The notes beneath the pieces were generated by a model. The model was not told where the DNA came from and did no database searches. It saw only the letters and a list, made by a program, of their open reading frames with translations. A stretch of 64,000 bases of DNA from Butyrivibrio sp. LC3010 (GTDB lineage Bacteria > Bacillota > Clostridia > Lachnospirales > Lachnospiraceae). The stretch covers positions 54,417-118,416 of the forward strand of contig NZ_AUJU01000017.1 of assembly GCF_000424385.1 (NCBI RefSeq), in the 5' to 3' direction. A program made the translations under genes and the position numbers. Shown here piece after piece: positions 47,001 through 54,824 of this stretch; position 1 is the stretch's first letter; every line of letters begins with the position of its first letter.

Positions 47001-47282
47001 CAGGTATCGATGGCCATGACTGTAAGTGAAAATAAGGTTATTGGTGCATTTGCTTCAGCTTACCGGCAAACAGAGGATTTATCCGAATATTTGTCGGATG
47101 TGAAGGAGAAATTTATCAGAGGTCTATCAGAGAAGGAAGAGAACTTGTCTGTAGAACCTGAAAATATTGGAGTTTTTTACCGTAGACAAGAAGCAGGATC
47201 TGCAGTAACGGGATCGGGAAATGGAGTTTTCGATAAGCGAACATTGCTAAGGATGGCAGAGATTTTTGTACACTCGGTATAG
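44088..47282 (+). CDS. Large DUF6240-like protein of the flagellar cluster, possible FliK analogue
   Basis: 1064 residues, acidic and helical, with no signal peptide or membrane segment. Related blocks recur through the protein, each like IPLTQENVKEIVAAIDKI, MEPTIDNIYMAEHA, IPLTTDNVKKVHEL and MEITKENIESVRTIDE, as in the DUF6240 family (name from memory). The last 200 residues have the globular beta-rich look of a hook-length control C-terminus (IPVEIDGRLVSMHVTFKENE, GQVSMAMTVSENKVIGAF). It ends 24 bases before flagellin. A hook-length or export role is inference from position and C-terminus. Confidence 0.7.
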   Translation: MNVNLNTINGMESDLDRPLKSMDAGQIYTSAYQKNGNVKGAFAVDLNGNFLNNQAYANNGKTKNDIIAEAQNTDTAVRHNYMSIMANNMSADDFAKAAADGFDFGEMSPEESVTILDKIKATLAVSGTEIIGYTDDLSAKELEQITGSSGLANEIASSFHENDIPLTQENVKEIVAAIDKIKDITAISDGALKYMTLNNMEPTIDNIYMAEHATNGQNRKTGTYIALETEGYYGTKAEKLEWDAVEDQVKRIIDESGLDSSDKKNLEEARWMIEEGIPLTTDNVKKVHELGSIELPISEEEIVKLTAVSISNRNAAVINDNTESNNLLKAIEIADEVTNISDKAIERVLSEDKVLNIENLSAEQKDLDNDKKAGTDKALSDEHRLPMPEDTVSSEKNVIENVNREFVNHPEEAGNNDERREFLEARKQLEEIRLSMTVSANLRLLDKGFKLETEPIKQVIEALTKEIESLGNELFSEEDSSKYLLFEETTAKVAELKLFPVDIAGRDNLLESENFGDIYQEAKTLKQRYDKAGKTYEAVGTEVRADLGDNIKKAFRNIDTLLKDQGQEINEENRRAVRILGYNHMEITKENIESVRTIDEKLMNTVNKLKPGAVLNMIRDGHNPLKMTINELSDELGRQDKGDSSKQEEKYSRFLYKLEKNAEITPEEKETYIGIYRLFHNLKITDNAAIGVVLETGAEMTIENLLSATRTLKKEKKGLDYKVDDDFGGLIGRDTDSKSISSQIESAFMHYSESADIVYQNLEPEKLLKADAKEEMLLDELAEKLAMEETSLEGQSAEKEYYSEKAKEMRKIAALQSTDEIVTELEKHGIAANTDMVQALINLKSGRKGRNNSVWSLAEKMATLAFKEVRQEMLQDLIDSDDYESAYEEKLMGLSESLNELLMEEADSYIDVKTIHLMQKQLTVASKMSKQESYEIPVEIDGRLVSMHVTFKENELDGSRVEAEIETPDFGQVSMAMTVSENKVIGAFASAYRQTEDLSEYLSDVKEKFIRGLSEKEENLSVEPENIGVFYRRQEAGSAVTGSGNGVFDKRTLLRMAEIFVHSV

Positions 47283-47306
47283 TTAATATCAGAATCGGAG
47301 GTCATC

Positions 47307-48839
47307 ATGCAGGTAAATTATAATATTTCAGCAATGATCGCAAATAATGCGCTGGTTGCTAATGACAATAAGCTCGCAGAGTCAATTGAAAGACTCTCTA
47401 GCGGTTTAAAAATCGCAAATGCTAAGGATAATCCGTCAGGACTGGCGATATCAAGGCGAATGAATGCACAGATTAAAGGTCTCGGTGTGGCAGGCGGCAA
47501 CTCCGGAGATGGAATATCGGTAATACAGACTGCTGATGGAACACTTTCAGAAGTCCATGATATTCTTCAGAGAATGAGCGAGCTTGCTATTCAGGCAGCT
47601 AATGGAACCAATAGCGACAGTGATCTTGAGATAATTCAGGATGAAATAGCTCAGCTGAAGGATGAAATAACAAGAATATCAGATGCTACACAGTTTAATG
47701 GACAGACTCTGCTTGATGGATCATTTGATTTTCGCGGTTATTCTACCCTTGATAAAGATACTGATCCGCTGGTTACAGTAAACACTTATTCAGATGTCAT
47801 TGATAGCGGGAATTACTACTTTGAGGAGATTTATTGCTCCTACGACGATAATTCAGGAAAAATAACGCTTCTTGATTCAAACGGCTATAGGACTGATTCT
47901 GTAAAAATTGATGTAACAAAAATAACAAAGTATCAGGGTCGGGAAACAGAGATTAATTACATGTATCAGGCAAGCGTTTCTGTGGATGGAGATTTGCTGA
48001 AAATATCCACAAGAGATGGAAAAGAGCTGGAAATAAAAGTAAATAAAAATCTAAAAGGCGAGAGAATTGATCTTGAACTAACAAGAAAAGGTGCAATGAC
48101 AATGCAGGTTGGTGCCAATGAGGGGCAGGTGCTTGATATAAGAATACCCAGAGTTACATTGTCGAATCTTGGTATAGCTTATGTAGATGTCAGCAGAACA
48201 TATAAGACAGATCTCATAGATGCGGTTGAATTTCTAAATAGTGATGAGGTCGCTCAGTATCTTTATGGAAGCGAAATAACTGCTGAAGATATAATCGATA
48301 CAACATTTTATAACAGTAAAGAAGGAGTCATAGATTATACCAGGGGGCTAAAAGATGAAGAGCCATATCATTTCATAAATGTGGATGAAGCAAGAAAAAT
48401 AGTTGAGAAACTAAGAAGGAGTAATTCTGAAATTGCTGGACTGGACCCGTGGGATCCGGATTATGATCAAAAAAAGGCTCAAATACAGGAGAATTTCTGG
48501 GAATACACGAAAGAAATTGAAAGAGCTGCTGATGAGAGAATAAAGGAGGCTCCTCATACAGGTGCAGATCAGGCGATAACAGATATAGGAAGTGCAATAC
48601 AGAAAATATCTGCTATACGAAGCAGGCTTGGAGCTTATCAGAACAGACTGGATCATACAGTCAGCAACATTAATACAACCAGTGAAAATATGACAGCTGC
48701 TTATTCAAGAATAATGGATGTAGATATGGCTGATGAGATGACAGTATATTCTACACAACAGGTTCTTTCGCAGGCAGGAACAAGCATGCTTGCTCAGGCA
48801 AATGAAAGACCGCAACAGATATTACAGCTTCTCCAATAA
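47307..48839 (+). CDS. fliC: Flagellin
   Basis: 510 residues. The conserved D0/D1 N-terminus (1-150: NYNISAMIANNALVANDNKL, ERLSSGLKIANAKDNPSGLA, ISVIQTADGTLSEVHDILQRM) and C-terminus (about 410-510: IGSAIQKISAIRSRLGAYQN, MDVDMADEMTVYSTQQVLSQ, ending ILQLLQ) enclose a 250-residue variable central region, the exposed part of the filament. It is exported through the flagellar type III system. CGGAGG precedes the ATG. No clear sigma-28 promoter is visible directly upstream. Confidence 0.96.
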   Translation: MQVNYNISAMIANNALVANDNKLAESIERLSSGLKIANAKDNPSGLAISRRMNAQIKGLGVAGGNSGDGISVIQTADGTLSEVHDILQRMSELAIQAANGTNSDSDLEIIQDEIAQLKDEITRISDATQFNGQTLLDGSFDFRGYSTLDKDTDPLVTVNTYSDVIDSGNYYFEEIYCSYDDNSGKITLLDSNGYRTDSVKIDVTKITKYQGRETEINYMYQASVSVDGDLLKISTRDGKELEIKVNKNLKGERIDLELTRKGAMTMQVGANEGQVLDIRIPRVTLSNLGIAYVDVSRTYKTDLIDAVEFLNSDEVAQYLYGSEITAEDIIDTTFYNSKEGVIDYTRGLKDEEPYHFINVDEARKIVEKLRRSNSEIAGLDPWDPDYDQKKAQIQENFWEYTKEIERAADERIKEAPHTGADQAITDIGSAIQKISAIRSRLGAYQNRLDHTVSNINTTSENMTAAYSRIMDVDMADEMTVYSTQQVLSQAGTSMLAQANERPQQILQLLQ

Positions 48840-48852
48840 TGAGGTATAAATT

Positions 48853-49329
48853 ATGACGCAGGACCTGATTTTGGCATATACACGTAGAATAACCATGGCC
48901 AATAAAACCCAGATGATCACAATTTTGTACGAGATGATTCTTGACTATATCAGTGAAGGAGAGCGAAAGCTTGAAGAAGGCGATGAAAAAGGCTTTGCAG
49001 AAGAGCTGTCAAAATCAATGAATTGTATTGATGAGCTGATTCATTCACTTAACCTTGGCTATGAACTTGGGAAAAATCTACTCTCTTTATATATTTTTGA
49101 AAAAGGACAAATATTAAAGTCTATAGCAAAGAGAAGTAAAGATGACTTAACTCATGTGAAGAAAACTTTTGATTCTCTTCATGAAGCATATCTTAAGTTG
49201 GAGGAGCAAAATAAAGAAGAAGCGCTGATGACAAATGTTCCAAAGGTTTATGTTGGGTTAACCTATGGAAAAAGCCGTCTGACAGAGAGCGTTTCGGACA
49301 ATTATACATCCAGAGGATATATGGCTTAA
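48853..49329 (+). CDS. fliS: Flagellar export chaperone FliS-like protein
   Basis: 158 residues, 13 bases after flagellin. The helical pattern TRRITMANKTQMITILYEMI, DYISEGERKLEEGD and CIDELIHSLNLGYELGKNLL corresponds to the four-helix FliS fold that binds the flagellin C-terminus and prevents early polymerisation. Similarity is moderate, and the last 30 residues (VGLTYGKSRLTESV) are specific to this subgroup. A strong terminator closes the flagellar unit 64 bases later. Confidence 0.85.
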   Translation: MTQDLILAYTRRITMANKTQMITILYEMILDYISEGERKLEEGDEKGFAEELSKSMNCIDELIHSLNLGYELGKNLLSLYIFEKGQILKSIAKRSKDDLTHVKKTFDSLHEAYLKLEEQNKEEALMTNVPKVYVGLTYGKSRLTESVSDNYTSRGYMA

Positions 49330-49393
49330 GAAATTAAATAAAATTTAAGATTTATTTTTTGGAAAAATTTTTCTTCCTATAATTAATGTTTTT

Positions 49394-49434
49394 GCCAAAC
49401 AAACAATTTTCGGATTGTTTGTTTGGCTTTTTTA
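49394..49434 (+). terminator. Terminator of the flagellin-fliS unit
   Basis: GCCAAACAAACAA (49394-49406) pairs perfectly with TTGTTTGTTTGGC (49415-49427), followed by TTTTTTA. Confidence 0.9.
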
Positions 49435-49503
49435 TCGCATTTATGCGGAATATTAAGAAATTCTTAATAAAAATATCGAAATAAAACTCCAAAATTTTTC
49501 CCT

Positions 49504-49666
49504 ATTGCACCGCAAAAAACATGGTGCTAATATCGCTAGCGTTGCTCAACCAATGGATGTGAGCAGCAATCAGTGTAAAAATCTAAATATGCCGGTGCAG
49601 GCTTTCATAGCCCTCCCTGTTCATACTAAGCTCATCTGTGCACTCGCACAAACACCGGCATGTTTA
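49504..49666 (+). ncRNA. Candidate structured RNA leader of the tad operon
   Basis: Several stems stack without gaps. GCACC (49507-49511) pairs with GGTGC (49523-49527); CGCTAGCG (49534-49541) is self-complementary; GTTGCTCA (49541-49548) pairs with TGAGCAGC (49560-49567). A 14-bp stem joins TAAATATGCCGGTG (49584-49597) to CACCGGCATGTTTA (49653-49666) and encloses hairpins GGCT/AGCC and TGTGC/GCACA. The block ends 35 bases before the first tad start. It does not match riboswitch classes I can recall. A 61-codon frame across it lacks coding character. Confidence 0.5.
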
Positions 49667-49701
49667 TCTTATCTCTTAATGAAAGGATGACAGAGATTAT
49701 T

Positions 49702-50127
49702 ATGACGACTTCGATTTTGTATTGCCTGGTAACAGGATCGGCAATAACGGATGTGTATAAAAATAAAATATTTAATGTATGGCTCCTCTGTGGATTTGTG
49801 ACTGGTGTTTCATTGAGCTTTTTTGGAGCCGGTAACGATCAATCAATTTTGTTTTTGATACTTAGAGCTGCCATTACTTTTTTGTTACTGCTTCCGGTTT
49901 ATCTGATTAAAGGAATTGGCGGCGGAGACTTAAAGCTTTTAACAAGCATTTCTATATTTCTTTCAACTGAAGAAATGATTTCAATAGTTGTAATTGCTTT
50001 TTTTATCGGTGCGGTTTTCGGATTGATAAAAGTCATCAAGAAAAAGAATTTGCATCAGACAATTCATTTTGCATTACCGATTCTCATCAGTACTTTGCTG
50101 GTCACAGGGAAATGCATTCTCATCTGA
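49702..50127 (+). CDS. Type IV prepilin peptidase A24 (TadV/CpaA-like)
   Basis: 141 residues from the ATG at 49702; GAAAGGA lies 14 bases ahead, and the frame also opens at 49687 and 49660. It has about five membrane helices. The two catalytic aspartates are visible in AITDVYKNKIFN and in the GxGD-type motif GIGGGDLKLL. It should cleave the leader of the Flp pilin and TadE-like pseudopilins. It is the first gene of the tad cluster; a second A24 peptidase lies at 57227. Confidence 0.88.
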   Translation: MTTSILYCLVTGSAITDVYKNKIFNVWLLCGFVTGVSLSFFGAGNDQSILFLILRAAITFLLLLPVYLIKGIGGGDLKLLTSISIFLSTEEMISIVVIAFFIGAVFGLIKVIKKKNLHQTIHFALPILISTLLVTGKCILI

Positions 50128-50151
50128 AATTCATAACAAGAAAGGACAAAA

Positions 50152-51105
50152 ATGAAAAACAATTTACTGATAATTTGTGACAGTGATAAAAATTACTGCC
50201 ATAAACTGGACAGCTATATAAGAGATAACCTGAGCATTCCGTTTAGTATTTATGGAATTACGGATATCACAAGACTTTCGGAATTTACAAGCAGTGGCAA
50301 AAATATTCTTCTTCTGATATCTCAGTCGTTGTTTGAAAAGAAAATACCCTTTGGTTTTAAACATATACTCGTTCTTAAGGAAAAGGAAAATGTCCTTGAG
50401 GAAAAAGAAAGCTATTACGGGTGTGAAGATTCAGATATCAGATTTATTGATAAATATCAAAGGAGTGAGAATATTACTGACAGCATACTCAGTATGTGCC
50501 TGGATATTCCTGAAATAGTTGTTAAAGGAAATGGTAAAGATCAAAGTAACAGTCTCACAATAACAGGATTTTATACACCCAGATATAGCAAAGATAAGAC
50601 GGCAGAAGTAATGGATTATGCCGGGAAAATGGCAGCTAAAGAAAAGATACTATATATAAATACGGATAGTTTTTGTACCAGCAAAATTCTCAGAAATCCG
50701 GAATACAATGAAACAATTGCAGATCTAATATATTTTGCGGAATGTTCTGATGATAAATTCGGAATCTATCTTGAAAGAATAGTTAAGCATGATAAGGAAT
50801 TGGATTTTGTACCGGTATGCCATATACCAAGTCAGGGAAGAATGATAAAAAGCAGTGAATATGCAAAGCTCTTCAGGAAAATAGCTGAAACAGAAAAATA
50901 TGACACTATAGTTTTTGATATTTCAGATGGGATGCCGGATCTCTTTGATGCTCTTAATTTGTGTGATGAGTTGTATGTAATTCATGATAATGACTACATT
51001 TCACAAAAAAGAGTGGATTTGCTGATAAATGATCTGCAAAGAGATGAGGATTTTGACATGAATAAGCTACACAGAGTAACCGGAGGTGGCAGAATTGGAG
51101 CATGA
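50152..51105 (+). CDS. tadZ: TadZ/CpaE-like pilus assembly ATPase-related protein
   Basis: 317 residues. An N-terminal receiver-like part (NLLIICDSDKNYCHKLDSYI) is followed by a MinD/ParA-like fold. The normal deviant Walker A is replaced by GFYTPRYSKDKTAEV, and YDTIVFDISDGMPDLFDALN is the Walker B/TadZ motif. TadZ localises the Tad apparatus at the pole or surface. The weak nucleotide loop suggests it may not hydrolyse ATP. The next gene overlaps its end. Confidence 0.8.
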   Translation: MKNNLLIICDSDKNYCHKLDSYIRDNLSIPFSIYGITDITRLSEFTSSGKNILLLISQSLFEKKIPFGFKHILVLKEKENVLEEKESYYGCEDSDIRFIDKYQRSENITDSILSMCLDIPEIVVKGNGKDQSNSLTITGFYTPRYSKDKTAEVMDYAGKMAAKEKILYINTDSFCTSKILRNPEYNETIADLIYFAECSDDKFGIYLERIVKHDKELDFVPVCHIPSQGRMIKSSEYAKLFRKIAETEKYDTIVFDISDGMPDLFDALNLCDELYVIHDNDYISQKRVDLLINDLQRDEDFDMNKLHRVTGGGRIGA

Positions 51106-52336
51106 TAAGCTCAAGTCAGAAATCAGAGAAAGAATTCTGGCTGGCATGGATTTTTCCAGGGATATATCAGATGATGAAATGCTTGAACGAATTGATAAGG
51201 GAATTATTGATTATAGCAGAGAACAAAGTATTTCATTAAATGAAAAGCTAAGACTTAGGAAAGAACTTTTTTATTCAATCAGAAAGCTTGATGTTCTGCA
51301 ACTTCTTGTTGATGATTCTGAGATAACAGAAATTATGGTAAATGGAATGAATAATATTTTTGTAGAAAAAAATGGAAGTTTATACAAGCATGAACTGAAA
51401 TTTGAATCAGCGCAAAAACTGGAGGATGTAATTCAGCAAATAGTAAGCAAGTGTAACAGAGTTGTCAATGAAGCATCACCTATTGTGGATGCAAGACTGG
51501 AAAATGGCGCACGTGTAAATGTTGTTTTGCCACCCGTGGCTTTGAATGGACCTATTTTGACCATAAGAAGATTTCCCGATACTCCGATCACAATGGAAAA
51601 GCTGATAGAATTTGGAGCATTAAGAAATGAACTTGCAGAATATTTACAAACTTTGGTAAAAGCCGGTTATAACATTTTTGTTTCAGGAGGAACGGGATCA
51701 GGAAAAACGACGTTCTTAAATGCATTATCCGACAGTATTCCGAGAGATGAGAGAGTGATTACGATTGAAGATAATGCAGAACTTCAGATCCTTCACGTAC
51801 CCAATATAGTCCGTATGGAAACGAGAAACGCAAATGTGGAGGGATGTAAGCCAATAACTATAAGAGACCTCATAAAGTCATCTCTTCGAATGAGACCTGA
51901 CCGCATTGTAATAGGAGAAGTAAGAGGAGATGAATGCGTTGATATGCTTCAGGCTATGAATACGGGGCATATATCTATGTCAACCGGGCATGCGAATACA
52001 GCAAGAGATATGCTCAAGCGACTGGAGACGATGTTTCTTATGGGAATGGATCTTCCGCTTTCAGCTGTAAGAGGTCAGATAGCATCAGGGATAGACATTA
52101 TTGTACAGCTCGGAAGACTAAGAGACAGATCAAGGAAAGTGCTTGAGGTTTGTGAATTATCAGGAAAGGTTGAAAACATGACAGGAGAAATAGAGATAAA
52201 AACATTGTTCAGGTTCCATGAGACAGGAACTGACAGTAATGGAAAAATAGCAGGGGAATGGAGGTGTGAAAATGAGCTTGAAAGCTTATCAAAGTTGGAA
52301 GCAGCGGGTCTTAAGCTTAAAAGTTACAGCCTTTGA
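51095..52336 (+). CDS. tadA: Tad pilus secretion ATPase TadA (CpaF)
   Basis: 413 residues. The TTG start at 51095 is preferred because GGAGG lies nine bases ahead; GTG at 51086 abuts that site. It powers pilus assembly at the cytoplasmic face. Seen: TEIMVNGMNNIFVEK and RRFPDTPITMEKLI in the N-terminal domain, Walker A GGTGSGKTTFLNAL (about residue 199), Walker B RIVIGEVRGDE, and the His box GHISMSTGHANT, typical of type II/IV secretion ATPases. It overlaps tadZ by 11 bases and tadB by 65. Confidence 0.95.
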   Translation: MEHDKLKSEIRERILAGMDFSRDISDDEMLERIDKGIIDYSREQSISLNEKLRLRKELFYSIRKLDVLQLLVDDSEITEIMVNGMNNIFVEKNGSLYKHELKFESAQKLEDVIQQIVSKCNRVVNEASPIVDARLENGARVNVVLPPVALNGPILTIRRFPDTPITMEKLIEFGALRNELAEYLQTLVKAGYNIFVSGGTGSGKTTFLNALSDSIPRDERVITIEDNAELQILHVPNIVRMETRNANVEGCKPITIRDLIKSSLRMRPDRIVIGEVRGDECVDMLQAMNTGHISMSTGHANTARDMLKRLETMFLMGMDLPLSAVRGQIASGIDIIVQLGRLRDRSRKVLEVCELSGKVENMTGEIEIKTLFRFHETGTDSNGKIAGEWRCENELESLSKLEAAGLKLKSYSL

Positions 52337-53036
52337 CATACCACTTATCGCTAGAAATATCTTAATCCTATTTATTATCGGAGAGCTGTTCTATGGCAGT
52401 TTCATTGCATCTATTCTGATGTTTCCGTTATCAATCCCATGGTTCATTATGCAGAAGGAAAGAAAACAAAAGAAAGAAAATCATGATCTTGGTATTCAGT
52501 TTAAGGATGCCATGATGTCTGTATTGGCAGCAGAAAAAGCAGGATATTCAATTGAGAATTCCTTTTCTGAAGCTATACATGACATGCAGATTCTCTATGG
52601 GAAAGGTGCACCTATCTGCAAGGAACTTCAAAGAATCCAGCAGGGTATAAGAAATAGTATAACCATTGAGGCTATGTTGGCAGAATTGGGAAAACGCACA
52701 GACAACAGGGATATAGAGGAGTTTGCCGGAGTCTTCTCAGTGGCAAAAAGGAGCGGAGGAAATATGGCTGAAACTATAGAAAGATGCATAGATGTTATAG
52801 GAAAAAGAATGGACGTGGAAAGTGAAATCGATGTAATGATTGCTGCAAAACGCATGGAAGCACAAATAATGGAGGTGGTTCCATTTGGAATCATGGCATA
52901 TGTTGGTGTGACAAATCCCGGATTCTTCGATTCTTTATATGGTAATCCTCTGGGAATCATCATAATGACAATCTGTCTGGTGATTTATATTGTTGCGTAT
53001 GTATTTACGCAGAAAATCATAGATATAGAGATATAA
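52272..53036 (+). CDS. tadB: Tad pilus inner-membrane protein TadB
   Basis: 254 residues from the ATG at 52272 with GGAGG seven bases upstream, inside the end of tadA. Two N-terminal hydrophobic stretches are followed by the T2SSF domain (QFKDAMMSVLAAEKAGYSIE, FAGVFSVAKRSGGNMAETIE, EAQIMEVVPFGIMAYVG) and a final membrane helix. It forms the membrane platform with TadC, encoded 12 bases downstream. Confidence 0.92.
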   Translation: MSLKAYQSWKQRVLSLKVTAFDIPLIARNILILFIIGELFYGSFIASILMFPLSIPWFIMQKERKQKKENHDLGIQFKDAMMSVLAAEKAGYSIENSFSEAIHDMQILYGKGAPICKELQRIQQGIRNSITIEAMLAELGKRTDNRDIEEFAGVFSVAKRSGGNMAETIERCIDVIGKRMDVESEIDVMIAAKRMEAQIMEVVPFGIMAYVGVTNPGFFDSLYGNPLGIIIMTICLVIYIVAYVFTQKIIDIEI

Positions 53037-53048
53037 GGGAGATTTCAA

Positions 53049-54530
53049 ATGAAATACTTAATAGTGTTATATCTGGTCATACCCATAGTTATCATGCTGC
53101 TGATATTTTTATCATTTGATGAAAAAATTCCAAATGATCTGGAGTGTGAGGATGGTATTGAAAGACTGTTTTCAAGAGCTGCAACATACATATATAGGCG
53201 GTTTCTCAAAAACAGCAGATTGTTTCTAAAATCACCGGGAAGAAGGCGGGTCAGAGACAGTCTTCAAAGACTTAATAATGACACAGATATAGGTAAGAAG
53301 GTCACTTCATACTACATAAAAAAGATCAGTACCATGTTGATACTTGTTTTCATGGGGTCAGCGCTATCGCTTCTTGCTTATATAACCTCAGGTAAGAGTA
53401 CATCTTTAACAGAGAATGGAGAAATTGTAAGAAATGACCATGGAAAAGGCGAAAAAGAAACCAGACTTACCGCTACGGATGTGTACGGAGAAAAACTGGG
53501 AGAGTTTGATCTTAAGATAAGTGAAATAGAATACACAAAAGAAGAAGCATATAAACTCTATAAGGAAATGATAGAAGTTCTACCCACAAAAATGCTTCAG
53601 AATAATACGGATCTTGATCATGTAAAAAGCGGGCTAAGTCTTCCGCAGTCAATAGAGGGATTCCCCTTTGAAATCTCATGGAAATCGGACAATATAGATG
53701 TTTTGCATTCTGATGGAAGTGTTGGAAATGATGATATTTCTTTTTCAGGCGCCAAGGTTATGCTCACTGCAGAGATTACATATATGAAATACGAATGGGA
53801 GCATACATTTGACATAAGGGTTATTCCAAGGGATTTTACCGAAGAAGAGGAACTGTACCATGAGCTTGAAGGACGGCTTAAAGAAAGTGAAGAAATCACC
53901 AGGTACAAAGACAGATTTCCTGTTCCTGAAGATGCAAATGGCATGGTGGTTTTGTGGAAGGAAAACAGGGATGACAGTAGCATCATGATTTTGCTTTTGT
54001 CCTTGGTGGCAGCAGCGTCAATTTTTCTGTTTGGAGAAAATGACCTCACAAAGCAGGTGGAAGAGAGAAAGCGACAAATGATCCTTGAATATCCGGCTTT
54101 TGTATCAAGACTCGTTTTATATATGGGAAGCGGAATGTCGGTAAGGGGAATCTTTCTGAAATTTTCGGATGAATACAAGAAAATGGTAAAAGAGGGAAGA
54201 AAACGAAGTTTTCTCTATGATGAGATTACAAAATGCTCCAATGAGCTTGAAAGCGGAGTGCCTGAAATAAGTGTTTATGAACGGCTTGGAGTGAGATGCG
54301 GGTCGCAGCAGTACGCAAGACTTGTGACATTACTGGCACAAAACCTGAAAAAGGGAAACAGTGAAATGCTGAATCTTTTGAGAGAAGAATCTGATAAAGC
54401 AACGATGGAAAGAATGTCTAATGCCAGAAAGTTTGGAGAAGAGGCAGGGACAAAGCTATTGGTTCCAATGGTCATGATGCTTTTCATAGTAATGGTTGTG
54501 ATCATGGTACCGGCATATCTTTCGTTTTAA
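53049..54530 (+). CDS. tadC: TadC-like pilus platform protein with inserted Ig-like domain
   Basis: 493 residues, much longer than the usual 300. Membrane helices lie at about 5-23, 95-115, 313-330 and 470-490. The T2SSF half (about 335-470) has YPAFVSRLVLYMGSGMSVRG and ARLVTLLAQNLKKGN. Between helices 2 and 3 about 195 residues are inserted, including LSLPQSIEGFPFEISWKSDN and MLTAEITYMKYEWEHTFDIR, a pattern of atrophied bacterial Ig-like domains. The insert should face outside. Its function is unknown. Confidence 0.85.
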   Translation: MKYLIVLYLVIPIVIMLLIFLSFDEKIPNDLECEDGIERLFSRAATYIYRRFLKNSRLFLKSPGRRRVRDSLQRLNNDTDIGKKVTSYYIKKISTMLILVFMGSALSLLAYITSGKSTSLTENGEIVRNDHGKGEKETRLTATDVYGEKLGEFDLKISEIEYTKEEAYKLYKEMIEVLPTKMLQNNTDLDHVKSGLSLPQSIEGFPFEISWKSDNIDVLHSDGSVGNDDISFSGAKVMLTAEITYMKYEWEHTFDIRVIPRDFTEEEELYHELEGRLKESEEITRYKDRFPVPEDANGMVVLWKENRDDSSIMILLLSLVAAASIFLFGENDLTKQVEERKRQMILEYPAFVSRLVLYMGSGMSVRGIFLKFSDEYKKMVKEGRKRSFLYDEITKCSNELESGVPEISVYERLGVRCGSQQYARLVTLLAQNLKKGNSEMLNLLREESDKATMERMSNARKFGEEAGTKLLVPMVMMLFIVMVVIMVPAYLSF

Positions 54531-54581
54531 TAAAAAGTAAACACCCAAAGGTGTTACTAAATAAAATTTTAAGGAGGAAAT

Positions 54582-54824
54582 ATGAAACTAAATATTTCAA
54601 ACAAAGTAACTTTAATGAAAGCACAGGCAAGATTTCTTGCAGGAAGAGCCAGAGAGAAGGTGGAGGAATTATTAAAAGATGAAAGCGGTATGGGAACCGT
54701 CGAAGTCATCCTCATCATCGTAGTTCTTATTGGACTTGTAATCATATTTAAGGAGAAAACGGATGGACTGGTTAAGGAAATATTTAATACGATCAACACA
54801 AAAGCCGGAAAAGTCACAGGTTGA
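54582..54824 (+). CDS. flp: Flp-type IVb pilin
   Basis: 80 residues. AAGGAGG lies before the ATG, with a small gap after tadC. A 36-residue Lys/Arg-rich leader ends in DESG, then MGTVEV with the conserved glutamate at +5, and one hydrophobic helix (ILIIVVLIGLVIIF). Processing after Gly36 by the A24 peptidase is inferred. It is likely the major pilus subunit. The next gene starts inside its last 62 bases in another frame. Confidence 0.88.
   Translation: MKLNISNKVTLMKAQARFLAGRAREKVEELLKDESGMGTVEVILIIVVLIGLVIIFKEKTDGLVKEIFNTINTKAGKVTG

Noticed and set aside
49589..49661. tRNA-like shape (73 bases, acceptor-like 7-9 bp stem, D-like and T-like hairpins)
   Set aside because: No anticodon arm, T-loop only four bases and no conserved tRNA residues.
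49505..49690. 61-codon ORF across the tad leader
   Set aside because: No ribosome binding site, odd composition, and it coincides with strong RNA stems.
49504..49700. Cyclic di-GMP riboswitch (GEMM) before the tad operon
   Set aside because: The conserved GCACAGGGCAAACC and GACGCAAAGCC elements are absent.
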